A stretch of DNA of 64,000 nucleotides from Haemaphysalis longicornis (Eukaryota > Arthropoda > Arachnida > Ixodida > Ixodidae), in the NCBI GenBank assembly GCA_013339765.2, contig CM023454.1, positions 57,989,826 to 58,053,825 of the forward strand, in the 5' to 3' direction. Positions 55,406 to 64,000 of the stretch are shown here, piece by piece. Every line of letters starts with the position of its first letter. Within the stretch, counting starts at the first letter, position 1. The translations under genes and the position numbers were made by a program. The notes beneath the pieces are model-generated. The model was given only the letters and a program-made list of their open reading frames with translations, did no database searches and was not told the DNA's origin.

Positions 55406-57391
55406 CTAGCTGTACTGTTTCTTCGCCACGTATAAAGAGCAGGAGAGGCTTCGCGGAACCTTTGAGAACTTCGACGCATTCCAGGTTTTACCGTCATCCA
55501 GGCGGAAAGAGGCTGGTCCCTTTCTGCTGATCACCTCTCTTGGGCGGCTGAATTCCAGGTCGCCTTTAAATCTAATTGTGGGTTTCTTCACTCTGACGAA
55601 GTCACCAACGTACACTCTGGTTTCTCTTGCAGCCCTCCGAACATCCGTGTATCGTTTTGCTGTCCTGTTGTTTTTGCTTCACCCGCTCCCGTAAACGCCG
55701 GAGTTCCAACCCAGGATCGTCAAAGAAGGTGCCCGACGGATGCCCGACGACATCCAACCGAGTTCTTGGCAGCCGTCCGTGTAGCAGAAGCGCTGGAGCT
55801 TTGCCGTTGTAGCATGCGGTGTGCATCGGTAGACACCCAGGTACTCTGTTACCGCCTGGCGCAAGGGTCGCTGCTCAAGAACCGCCACTTGAATGAAGCT
55901 TTTTAGTACTCTATTAAAATCTCTCCACTTGGCCGTTTGCTTGTGGGTGGTACACGGACGAATGCTTCAAGCGAATGCCGCGATCTTGCAGAAAACGCCT
56001 GGAATTCCCGGCATACAAACTGTGGGCCGTTATCGCAAATAATCTCATCTGGGTAGCCTTCGCGCGCGAACACAGACACCAAAAACCGCGTTACTGCGCT
56101 GGTTGTTGTGTCACCACAGAAGTGTACTTCGGGCCACTGGAATGATAGTCGACCAGCGTGATTGCATATCTGCAATCGTAAGGCGCCCGCTCAAATGGAC
56201 CGACAATGTCCATGCCCAGCTTCTGCCACGGCTGATCTGGAAATGGGACCGGTTGCAATGGTGCAGCTCTGACTTTTGTACTTTTGTCTGCTTCCTGGCA
56301 TATGCTGCACCTCTGAATAGCTAGCTCGACTTGGCGGTACATGCCCGGCCACCAATACTTTTCTCGCAGCCGCGCTTTTGTTCGCACCACTCCGGGATGC
56401 GACTCGTGCTGCAGCGATTACCTGCTGCGTGAGTGACGTGGGAACCACAAGCGGTTCGCCACGCAAGATCAGATTGTCTACCACAGAAAGTTCGTCACGC
56501 ACTTGGAAGAAAGGCTGAAGCTCGGCCGATAAGGATTGTGTGCCGGCCACGACGATTGCACATAGATTTTGCTTTGTTGCAGTGTGCTATCTTGCAACTG
56601 GGACTGCTCAAACTGTTCTCTGGTAATGCAGGAAGGAATTTCGAGAACTGATACAACCTCGTCAAACAGCGTTTCTTCTTCCTGGAAAGACGACGCGGGC
56701 AAGCGTGAGAGTGCGTCCGCCACTTGGTTTTGCGACCCCTTGCGGTACTCGACGGTATAGTTGTACCGTAGTAGGCGTTCTGTCCATCGCGCTACCCGCA
56801 AGGGCGCCTTCCTGTTCCCTTGTGTTGAAAGCAATGCACCAAGGCTTGATGATCAGTGAGCAACGTGAAGGGGCGTCCCCACAAGTACACGTGCCACCGC
56901 TCGCACGCCCAAACACAGGCCAACGCTTCCCGTTCTCCTACCGAATATTTCCTCTCAGCTGGCGAAAGAACTCGAGACGCGAAAGCGACAGTGTGCAGTT
57001 TATGTCCGTCCACCTGCTGTAGGACCGCTCCAAGTCCGCACTCTGATGCGTCCGTCGACACTAAGACTGGAAGAGATGCATCGAACATTCTCAGTATAGT
57101 GCTAGATGCCAGCGCGTCTTTGGTCTTTCTGAAACTAGCGTCTATCTCGTCAGACCAAACGAATCGCTGCCCCTTTCTTAGCAGGACACGCATTGGTTCA
57201 ACCATGTCAGCGAAGTTGGGAATAAACCTAGAATAATATTCGACCAATCCCAGAAATGATCGAAGGCTGGCCGGATCAGTGGGCCGCTGGAGTGTCTCGG
57301 ATGGGAAGCAAACCTTTCCTTCAACGGCACAATACCGTTTGCAGTGATCCTGTGGCCCAAGAACGCCAGCTCCGGTGTATCGATGACGCAT
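55406..57391 (-). pseudogene. Gypsy Pol, RNase H, integrase and C-terminal domain, frameshifted
   Basis: The 57,391-56,792 frame continues RT into RNase H: RSFLGLVEYYSRFIPNF, VSTDASECGLGAVL and LLTDHQALVHCF. The 56,834-56,478 frame has the tether TVEYRKGSQNQVADALSRL. The 56,390-56,091 frame has the integrase zinc-domain end (ARLREKYWWPGMYRQ, CSICQEADKS) and the first core Asp (GMDIVGPFE). The 56,175-55,903 frame has the second (IICDNGPQFV). The 55,615-55,406 frame has a GPY/F-like module (VGDFVRVKKP, EVISRKGPASFRLDDG). At least five frame changes separate these blocks. Confidence 0.88.
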
Positions 57392-58769
57392 TTGTGTTCA
57401 GTTTGAGTCCTGCCTCTTTTATGCGCCTCAGAACTGCGGTAAGATTCGCCATGTGCTCCTCTCTCATCCCCTTCCCAAACACAATGATGTCATCGATATA
57501 GAACAGGACACCGCTGCAACCCTGCAGAATTTTCGACATCATACTTTGAAAAGCAGATGGTGCTGAAGCGAGCCCAAAACACACGCGCTTAAAACGGAAG
57601 AGGCCGTCGTGTGTTATAAAAGCCGTTAAATCGCGGCTCTCGGGGTGAAGCATGACTTGATGGTAAGCTGATGCAAGGTCAAGCTTGGAAAAGTGGGTTG
57701 CCCCTACTAGACTATGCAATAGCTCTTCTGTATGAGGGAGGGGAAAGCTATCTGCTACGACGGCTTTGTTTACCTGTCGAAGATCTACACAAATGCGGAT
57801 ACCTCCATCTTTCTTTTCTCGTGGCCGGAGTGAGAGCGGAAGGCGCCTGAGTTTTGAAGCAACTGGCTGAACTGTGGACCGTGTCTTGACGCGGTGAACA
57901 AAACCCTTCGCGATGCCAAGTCCTGGATCGAAAATAGCACCAAACTCTTCAACTAATTCTGATGGAAGGTGAATGGACTCCTCCGCCTCTGCCTTGACTG
58001 CGGTGTGCTCCGTTCGAGCGCTAGTACGCACCGCTGTCGTTTCAAGGCACTGTAGTGACGAGCCATCAATCTGCAGACCGAGCGCCCTGATTGCATCAAT
58101 ACCCAAAAGCGAGGTGCCTTGTTCAACGACATAAAAAAGAAGAACTGTTGTGCAGTTATTGTACGTGACATCAGCAAAGAAGCAACCACGCACTGGAATT
58201 GGTTTCTTCGAATAATTCAGTAGTCTAGTTCGAGCAGCTGAAAGCGTCTGTCCTTCAAAATGCTGCCTAAATAGGTCATGCGACAAAATCGAAACTGACG
58301 ACCCTGAATCCACGAGGAAAGTTAACTTCGTTTCACCAACTGCTACTGATATGTAGATTGCGGGACGAGTGGATGTCGTCACAGCCAGAATGCTTAATAC
58401 TTCTTCAGTTATCGAATTTTCGCCGTCTAGTTCACGAACCGGAGCGGCGTTCTTGTTGCAGACCGAGCGAAAATGACCCATAATACCGCAACCATGACAC
58501 CGCTTGTTTTTGGCGGGGCAGCGGAATGAAGCTGCGTTGTGCCGAGGGGAACCGCAGCGGTAACAATGTGCCTGCTGGTTGCGAAAACGCTTCGAGGGAC
58601 CGGCGGAAGTAGGTGCGGAAGGCGGAGTGTTTGCACGAGCATTTATGCGCTGCACATCTGCAGTGGAAAATTCTTGGACGTCATTGGTGGCCTGTTCGAA
58701 CTGCGTCGCTATACGTACAGCTCGAGCGAACGAGAGGGAAGACCCTTCAAGAAGCAACCGCTCGCGCAA
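57321..58769 (-). pseudogene. Gypsy Gag end, protease and reverse transcriptase (482-codon frame)
   Basis: Gag and Pol share this frame. Residues, counted from 58,769: zinc knuckles CYRCGSPRHNAASFRC (69) and CHGCGIMGHFRSVC (91); protease FLVDSGSSVSIL (151) with the DSG triad and a GIDAIRALGL flap-side motif (223); RT with KKDGGIRICVDLRQVNK (319), LDLASAYHQV (363), CFGLASAPSAFQSMM (397) and YIDDIIVFG (424). Between RLPLSLR (309-315) and KKDGG (319) only three residues remain where Gypsy RTs normally have about 40, so the fingers region is deleted in frame. The catalytic residues that remain are intact. The frame is lost near 57,400. Confidence 0.9.
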
Positions 58770-59284
58770 ATTGCGAGATGATACACCCGCACGAACTGGT
58801 CACGCAAGGAATCTTCTTGAGAAGGGAAAGAGCACGTAGCTGAAAGCTCACGTAACGCGGTAACGTACTCATTGATTGCTTCACCGACTTGCTGCACGCG
58901 CCTTCCGAAACGGTGCCGTTCGACCACAACATTGATTGTTGTTGTGAAGTGCGCATGCAGCGCTGCGACAGCGATATCGTACGACGACGCTTCATGCTTT
59001 GTCTGAGTAGTGTCCTTGATAACTCCTGATTCTGTATCAGTTGTTGATTGCTCACCGGGCTTAGCGTTGGCCAAGGATGGAAGCGGCAGAGTGTGAAATA
59101 TGCGCTGGCCTTCGGCACCGAGGCTGCGCAGTAGAAGAGCCTTGCGACGGTCCGGCGCGCACTCCGAAGCACCCGATGCGAGCAGAAAATTCTCGAAGAT
59201 GCGGATCCATTGCGGCCAGGGTACAGCAGGACGGCCAGGCGTGGGCAGGAACGGGGGCGGTGGTGCCAGTCCGGAAACACTCAT
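58709..59284 (-). pseudogene. Gypsy Gag, N-terminal part
   Basis: The ATG at 59,284 is 70 nt from the 5' LTR. The sequence starts MSVSGLAPPPPFLPTPGRP, then PWPQWIRIFENFLLASG and ALLLRSLGAEGQRIFHTLP. This is the pattern of Mag-like Gypsy capsid proteins (a Pro-rich start, W-x-x-W-I-x-x-FE, LLLxxLGxEGQRxF). A frameshift near 58,800 moves the remaining capsid sequence into the following frame, which begins at 58,769 with RERLLLEGSSLSFA. Confidence 0.88.
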
Positions 59285-59335
59285 GGCGGAGAAAACAGTT
59301 GGCGAAAATCACGAAAATCACCCCCCCTCCTAAAC

Positions 59336-59353
59336 GAGCATCCTCGTCGCCAA
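59336..59353 (-). promoter_or_regulatory. Primer binding site of the Gypsy element
   Basis: Directly inside the 5' LTR the minus strand reads TTGGCGACGAGGATGCTC. The TGG start is as expected for pairing with a tRNA 3' CCA. The tRNA is not assigned. Confidence 0.7.
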
Positions 59354-59522
59354 TGTAGTGGCGGCGTGTGCCGCCGATGAATGAACGACTAGACAACTTG
59401 AGTGCCCATCGGAACAAAAGACCCTTTATTCCAAGTTGCGCATGCTTATATACCTAAACAACACTGGCGCCACCTGCGGCAGTGAATCACGGAACCGAAA
59501 CCAAAGAGACAAATATACAACA
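59354..59522 (-). repeat. Gypsy 5' LTR (169 bp)
   Basis: Same length as the 3' LTR with one mismatch. It is followed on the plus strand by the CTTCG target duplicate. Confidence 0.95.
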
Positions 59523-59527
59523 CTTCG

Positions 59528-59984
59528 TCGCACAGGTTTACATTTAAAAAAAAAAAAAATGTTCTTGCTGGAGCCGGGGTGACGGCTGCCCGCCACTGCT
59601 GCTACCCGGTGTCGCCACTGCTGTACCCAGTGATACATCTACAAGCAGCCCAGCAGTCATCCTAAAGGCGTGAATATGATGCACGTAAGTTTTTTGCCAC
59701 ATCACGAGCCCAGCTCCTTCCCCACACTACAAAAGGCACTCACGTTGACTCCAGTTTTTTTTTTTTCATTTCGCCTTGCTTCTTAACAGCAAAGATCAAT
59801 AGCAAATCGTAATTTTTTGTGCGCGCAGTTACTAACATCACAAATTATCGAGTGGCAGACGCGAGAATGGGCCTCGTGGCGACAGCACAGCTGTTTGAAA
59901 ACCAAACAAATGCCTTGCTAAAAGGATAGCTTAGTGGGCTTGTTGGAGGGGCATCACGAATGCGGCATTCGTGAATGCGAAGAC
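59528..59984. other. Short stretch without a confident gene
   Basis: It continues the host sequence interrupted by the Gypsy element and includes A13 (near 59,547) and T14 (near 59,757) runs. No recognised coding content. Confidence 0.45.
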
Positions 59985-60350
59985 AGGGCAAGCCCTGAAC
60001 AACAACTGTTTTATTCCTCCAAGAAAGAAATAAAAACCTCGACACATCCAATAAGGAAACAACAAAATATGACGTATAAACGTATCTCGCACCGTGCCTT
60101 CTACACTCCTTTGTCCAGATACGGGTTTTTTCTGAGAGCTGAACATATGCCATGCTGAGGACGTTTTTGTCAAGACGGCCAATATCGAGTGCCTCAGTAA
60201 CCTCATGCGAATGCTTTTTCTTTTCTCTGGACAAAACTGAGTTCTCTTCGAACAGTGGAACGCAGACACATCTTTGCAGTGGGAAGCCAGGTGGCTCCAA
60301 ACAACAGACTTTTCTACGAGGTTCCTGCAGTCCCTCTGAGAACGGGGCGT
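59985..60350 (-). mobile_element. Penelope-like element 3' fragment, inverted
   Basis: The minus strand encodes the C-terminal end of a Penelope-like protein: FEENSVLSREKKKHSHEV, then EALDIGRLDKNVLSMAYVQL. A homologous protein end lies on the plus strand at 61,764-61,970. The untranslated 3' sequences are also homologous (CAGTTGTTGTTCAG here, CAGTTGTAGTTCAG there). The two fragments lie in inverted orientation about 1.4 kb apart. Penelope elements are known for partial copies joined in inverted or tandem orientation. Confidence 0.75.
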
Positions 60351-60469
60351 AGCAAAAACCCCTTTAGTTGTTCTTGCAGCAAAAGATCGAGCATTTAATA
60401 ATTGATGGGCTCTTTGTGATCACTCTCACAAAGCATTAGACTTTTTGAAAGCCAACGGCGAAGGCCTCT

Positions 60470-61000
60470 AATCGTTTTCAATTGATATTCAGAACCTTTT
60501 TTATTCACTTTTATAACAGAGCTTTTAAACGTGGTTCAAAATGCAATTGACAATGTAGTTGTAGGATTTCAGAACTCTGCTGGTATTACGAATGCTACAG
60601 TATTTACAGATTTTAAACTTATAAGTTACAATAACATTTATTTCATGGCAAGCGGGAACGTTTATTAAGAAAGGTGATTTGCATCGGGTCATGCATCAAA
60701 CCTAATTCAAGTTACTTCTTTTAGACTATCACGATCTTGTTTTAAGTGGGGATTTATCTGGGTCGAGTGTAAAACACGTTTTGAGGTACGTAGACGACTA
60801 CCTTCTTGTTTTAATCTGGGAAACTGTTAAGTTGGACGAACCAGTTTCACATGCGTTGGCTATTTCTAACGACTTCTGATGCATTTAGTATTGACGCATG
60901 AGGTTCCACTGTACGGCTATCTCGAGTTTCTTGAGATGATGCTTAATTTTACTCAATAACACGTGTGTTAGATTTAATAATCTGGAGAGATGTATCTATG
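60470..61000 (+). pseudogene. Penelope-like reverse transcriptase remnant
   Basis: Fragments of the RT palm in several frames, with the YVDD catalytic box intact (LRYVDDYLLVL). The block between TFISWQAG and YVDD is shortened and frame-broken. It would have copied element RNA using telomerase-like chemistry typical of this class. Confidence 0.78.
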
Positions 61001-61529
61001 GTTGGCTGCATATGCCGTATCTGTTAACAAATTGGTAACTGCGCAAAACGTTCTCTCCAGAGAGAGAGCATTGCACCCACGGAGACCGGACTACAAGCGT
61101 ACAATTCTCGTTGTCACACATTCAACGCACTTTGTTGTGTCAGTTCTGAAGGTAAGGCTGTCTAACAATAATGGTATGCAAGCCACTATAAAAGTGTGCG
61201 TGACTTCCCACACTCAGCCCAAACCTGCAAAGCGGTCTATGTGAACCGCACGAGACGCAAAACTCGTGTCTAATAATGCTTTTTTCAAGTCGTGTGTATA
61301 TACAGCCGACAAAATGCTTCCTGCCACCAAATTAACCTCCTGTTGTCTGCTGGGTGCCCGCAAAATTTGCTGACATCAGTGGCTCGTGAATAATTGTAAG
61401 TGTTAAAACGTGGTACACTAAGACTGCTCAAAGATACTGCGAAGGAAGTAAAGAAAAGAAAGCGCAAGAGTTTGTTGTGGTTCTTTATATGCACAGGGTC
61501 GGGCCCAACCTAAAGAAGAGTGGTATGCA

Positions 61530-61970
61530 TGCAAGGGTTGAAGTGATTTTCTGTGCCCCTAACAAACTTTCGAAGGTGTGTTCGATAGTAAATGGCTTGG
61601 GCTGAGAAAAATCGGGCCCCTCAAACAAACACAGGGAAAAATGTGTACAGTGGGATAAAGATGTTCTTTATTCTCTCTCCTTGTATTGTGAAAAAACTAT
61701 ATCGCCAAGACGGGTATATACCTCGACCATAGGCTTTAGGAGCATAAGAACCTCGTAGTCAGGATGATTTTTTTCGAGCCAGCTATATTCACACTGCAAT
61801 ATTGTCCCTGTGTTTTCCTGTTCGAAGAGTGTTTAGTGGTTTCTAGAGAAAAGAATAAGCATAAGCGGGAGGTTATCCAGGCGCTCGAGAGCGACCGCCT
61901 TGATGAAAACAACATTAGCATGGCATCTGTTGCGCTCTCAGAAAAGGCAAAACAGTATCTGATGGAATGA
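61530..61970 (+). pseudogene. Penelope-like GIY-YIG endonuclease remnant
   Basis: KLSKVC, then VLYSLSLYCEK in place of the usual V-Y-x-I-P-L-x-C-G start, so the YIG half is lost. The C-terminal helix region (SREKNKHKREVIQALE, NNISMASVALSEK) is well kept and matches the inverted fragment at 60,300-59,985. Confidence 0.7.
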
Positions 61971-62095
61971 GCGCTGAAGGCAGGGCACGAATAAATGTCT
62001 ACATCAGGTTTGCTTGAGCCTCCTTTATGGATGTCTTGATTTATGTGTCTTTCGTGGCGGAAGAAAAATCAGTTGTAGTTCAGCGCATTTACTGT

Positions 62096-62640
62096 ATTTT
62101 TTTCCTTGCGTTTCGTCGTCTTAGCGTGCTGTTAAACCCTATTAAAAGCCTAGCGTTCGTTTGTGCGTGCCTCCCAACGACCGTTCAGCGTCCGCTGCGC
62201 ACGTTTGTCAAGGCAAGCGTACACAATACAGAAAGTGGTTAACATTGTGACGTCCGCCCTGCAGTTAAAACCGAGAAATGGCCGAGTTCTCACGTGAGCA
62301 TGCCTCGGGCGACCACCCAGCATTCCAGGCGTACGCGTGCCAAACGAAGCCTTCCCATTTAAGAAGATTGGCAAAAATTGCCCAACGAAATCTAGCACTC
62401 CCCGTAATCGCAGCCACAGTTTCTCCGAACGGGGAACACGTCTTTGCGTAAGCCACTCTAGGTGAAGACCAATTGTGATCACTTCGAAAAACAAAACGGA
62501 GAACGTTCATACTTATATCAACAATATTGCAGTAAAGGAGTGACGGATAAGAAGAAGCAAATCGGCTCCAAGTGTGGAATCAAATTGTGAACATCGTGCA
62601 GATGGTGTAGAGCTTCATTACCTTCAAATCGTATGCGTTA
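62096..62640. other. Stretch without recognisable genes
   Basis: Contains short open frames up to 114 residues on the minus strand with no recognised motif. Confidence 0.45.
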
Positions 62641-62648
62641 ATGTGAGC

Positions 62649-62755
62649 TTCCTTCATTTTCCTAAACAGGCGTGTTTGGGCACCACGAAGAATGGGGGGT
62701 GAAACTTTGTCGAACTGCCATAATCCCCCGTTATATATTTAGGCGTTACTTTCGC
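62649..62755 (+). repeat. Dispersed ~90-bp repeat, copy 3
   Basis: AGCTTCCTTCATTTTCCTAA, then ACAGGCGTGTTTGGGCACCA and CGAAGAATGG, then ACTTTGTCGAACTGCCATAA and TTATATATTTAGGCGTTAC. It aligns in block order with copies 1, 2 and 4. Confidence 0.6.
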
Positions 62756-62844
62756 AAGCACACCCGGGGTTATCACAGTCGCGTACCATAGCGCACGTGC
62801 GTTTCTCGGCACATTTCGTCCCCAGACAAGAAAGAGTGGGTATG

Positions 62845-62960
62845 TTTGCTTCATTTAATTAAACAGACGGTCTTCAAGCGGCGATATAGGTCAAGTGACA
62901 ATTTCTCGAACTGCCATATGACGTCGCTGTATATTGCTTGCTACTTCCATACGCCGCCCC
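62845..62960 (+). repeat. Dispersed ~90-bp repeat, copy 4
   Basis: TTTGCTTCATTTAATTAAAC, AGACGGTCTTCAAG, then ACAATTTCTCGAACTGCCAT and CGCTGTATATTGCTTGCTAC. It lies about 200 bp after copy 3. Confidence 0.6.
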
Positions 62961-63059
62961 TTTGTCATCCTAGGGCCATTATGATGGCAAAAGTGAGTTT
63001 ATTCGTGGCTCAGCTTGTTTCCCAGACAGAAAAGATAGAGCATGCTGAACCCGAAATAA

Positions 63060-64000
63060 CTAATGCTCATCAGTGTTGTGGTGATGGGTAGACGGGGGCG
63101 CGAGATAGGTAGCGGGCGTCGGAATGTTGCTTGCCGGATTTATAGATCATTGTAACGTCAAATTCTTAGAGGCGCAAGCGCCCCCTACGGATACGATGTG
63201 AGAGGTCCTTGAAATTGCCGAATCAACACAGTGCATGGTGGTCTGTCCCAACCTTTAGCCAAATTTTGAAAAGGATGATATAATAGCGAGACACTCTTTC
63301 TCAGAGGCTTAGTAGTTTTTCTCTTCTTTCGACAGGAAAGGCTGGCATAGGCCATTACTTTTACCCAACGGTTTTGCTTTTTTCGAGTACGTAACCCTAG
63401 CCTATAAAAATGCCGTATACGTGCATTTTTTGTTCGGTATATGTTTCGGAATGAGCGGGCACAGGTGGGCGCTGCAGGCGTTGTTGCAGCTCGCAATATG
63501 CCACTTCTTGGGTATTTTCCCAGCTGAAAAGTGTGAAATCTTTCGTCAATCGCGTGAGAGGCTCCGCTGTGCGTGCGATGTTTGGGACGAGGCGCCAGTA
63601 CTACGCTCATATTCCGACCTATTGTCGCACGCCGTTCTTGTCTCTCAGAATTGGGAAATGGCTATGGCATAGGATATCGTCTGGTCTGGCAGGACTCGAG
63701 CGGACTTGATGACGTTGCCCAGAAATTTAGTTGCTCGTACAAAAACAGGCACTTTTCAGCGTTAACCCCGACAAAGGAAAGGGGTCGAGTACAACCTCGT
63801 ACTTTTCAAGATGTTCATAGAATGCTAGGGCGAGCACGAAAACGTCTTCAAGTGATAGGAAACAAGTGTACCATTTCAGGCCAGCTATCACAGTGTCGAA
63901 GATCATTGAAAACGTTGCAGGGACCATGCACTGCCCTCATGGCATCACCATGAACTAGTGCAAGCCATCCGGGGTTATGAATGCTGTCTACTCTGGGATC
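63060..64000 (-). mobile_element. Gypsy-type RT-RNase H fragment, decayed, runs off the window
   Basis: The minus strand, read leftwards from 64,000, encodes in shifting frames an RT palm end (MVPATFSMIFDTVIAGLKW), a decayed catalytic box (LSLEDVFVLA where YLDD is expected), HLEKYEVVL and SGLTLK. It then gives NVIKSARVLPDQT, PLTRLTKDFTLFSWENTQE (connection domain) and RNase H remnants: KVMAYAS, a TDHHALC-like site and GNFKDLSHRIRRGRLRL, ending IYKSGKQHSDA. This is the usual Gypsy RT-to-RNase H order. It is unrelated in sequence to the Gypsy element at 54.7-59.5 kb. It stops near 63,060, next to the dispersed repeat. Confidence 0.75.

Larger units (their letters stand above)
54707..59522 (-). 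mobile_element. Gypsy-type LTR retrotransposon, coding region broken
   Basis: A 4,816-bp minus-strand element with 169-bp LTRs and a 5-bp target duplication CTTCG (54,702-54,706 and 59,523-59,527). The LTRs differ at one site only (CAAGTTCCGC versus CAAGTTGCGC). Domain order is gag, zinc knuckles, protease, RT, RNase H, integrase and a GPY/F-like chromodomain-free C-terminus, so the family is Gypsy. The gag start resembles Mag-like elements. Despite the nearly identical LTRs, the pol region has several frameshifts and an in-frame RT deletion. Confidence 0.94.
60351..62095 (+). mobile_element. Penelope-like element, RT to 3' end, decayed
   Basis: The plus strand carries in order: RT motif FSIDIQNLFYSL (near 60,475), TFISWQAGTFIKKGD (near 60,625), LRYVDDYLLVL with the YVDD box (near 60,780), a VPLYGYLEFLEM-type segment (near 60,905), a linker ARVEVIFCAPNKLSKVC (near 61,530) and VLYSLSLYC near 61,650 where the GIY-YIG endonuclease begins. 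It ends with VVSREKNKHKREVIQALES and a stop at 61,968-61,970. RT followed by GIY-YIG is specific to Penelope-like elements. Stops and frame changes are numerous. Confidence 0.82.

Noticed and set aside
1..64000. tRNA, rRNA genes or CRISPR arrays
   Set aside because: The only tRNA-like sequence is the SINE head, the tandem repeats lack unique spacers, and the window is eukaryotic.

Overview
The window is eukaryotic repeat-dominated DNA, most likely from a hard tick (Ixodida) or another chelicerate. That assignment is an inference. It rests on recognising tick-type gag-like proteins, a tRNA-derived SINE, and abundant I, RTE, CR1/L2, Penelope, BEL/Pao and Gypsy elements. I find no intact host gene, no bacterial operon structure and no CRISPR array. 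Nearly every long open reading frame is transposable-element coding sequence. The only intact large gene is the 1,743-residue polyprotein of a BEL/Pao retrotransposon at 37,923-43,154.

Layout. 1-4,030: minus-strand non-LTR retrotransposon cut by the window edge. 4,031-10,737 and 11,002-14,000: AT-rich, without recognisable genes, holding one SINE at 10,750-10,989 with a perfect 12-bp target duplication. 14,104-30,423: a region bounded on both sides by minisatellite built on the palindrome ACTCATGAGT, with inverted outer motifs. A pogo-like deletion derivative, an RTE element and a full-length I-clade element (copy 1) are inserted in it. 30,851-46,739: a second I-clade element (copy 2, minus strand), split by a minus-strand CR1/L2-type element that encodes a 2A-like motif (about 32,112-36,530) and by the intact BEL/Pao element (37,539-43,347). 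49,605-53,950: a decayed minus-strand CR1-like element. 54,707-59,522: a minus-strand Gypsy element with almost identical LTRs but broken coding sequence. 59,985-62,095: two Penelope-like fragments in inverted orientation. 63,060-64,000: a decayed Gypsy RT/RNase H fragment running off the window.

The parts do not form a pathway; they record a layered insertion history. I copy 2 is older than the L2 and BEL elements inside it. The minisatellite tracts are older than the pogo-like and RTE insertions. BEL (3 differences between 168-bp LTRs) and Gypsy (1 difference between 169-bp LTRs) are the youngest arrivals. Target duplications I can read directly (12, 11, 13, 12, 5 and 5 bp) fix the ends of six elements.

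Most promising for something undescribed: the paired ACTCATGAGT arrays, which may be long inverted ends of one large element whose roughly 5.8-kb core I cannot identify; the 2A-like motif in the L2 leader together with a lone in-frame UGA between its two ORFs; the pogo derivative that kept only the DNA-binding domain and C-terminal tail; and a roughly 90-bp dispersed repeat seen four times.
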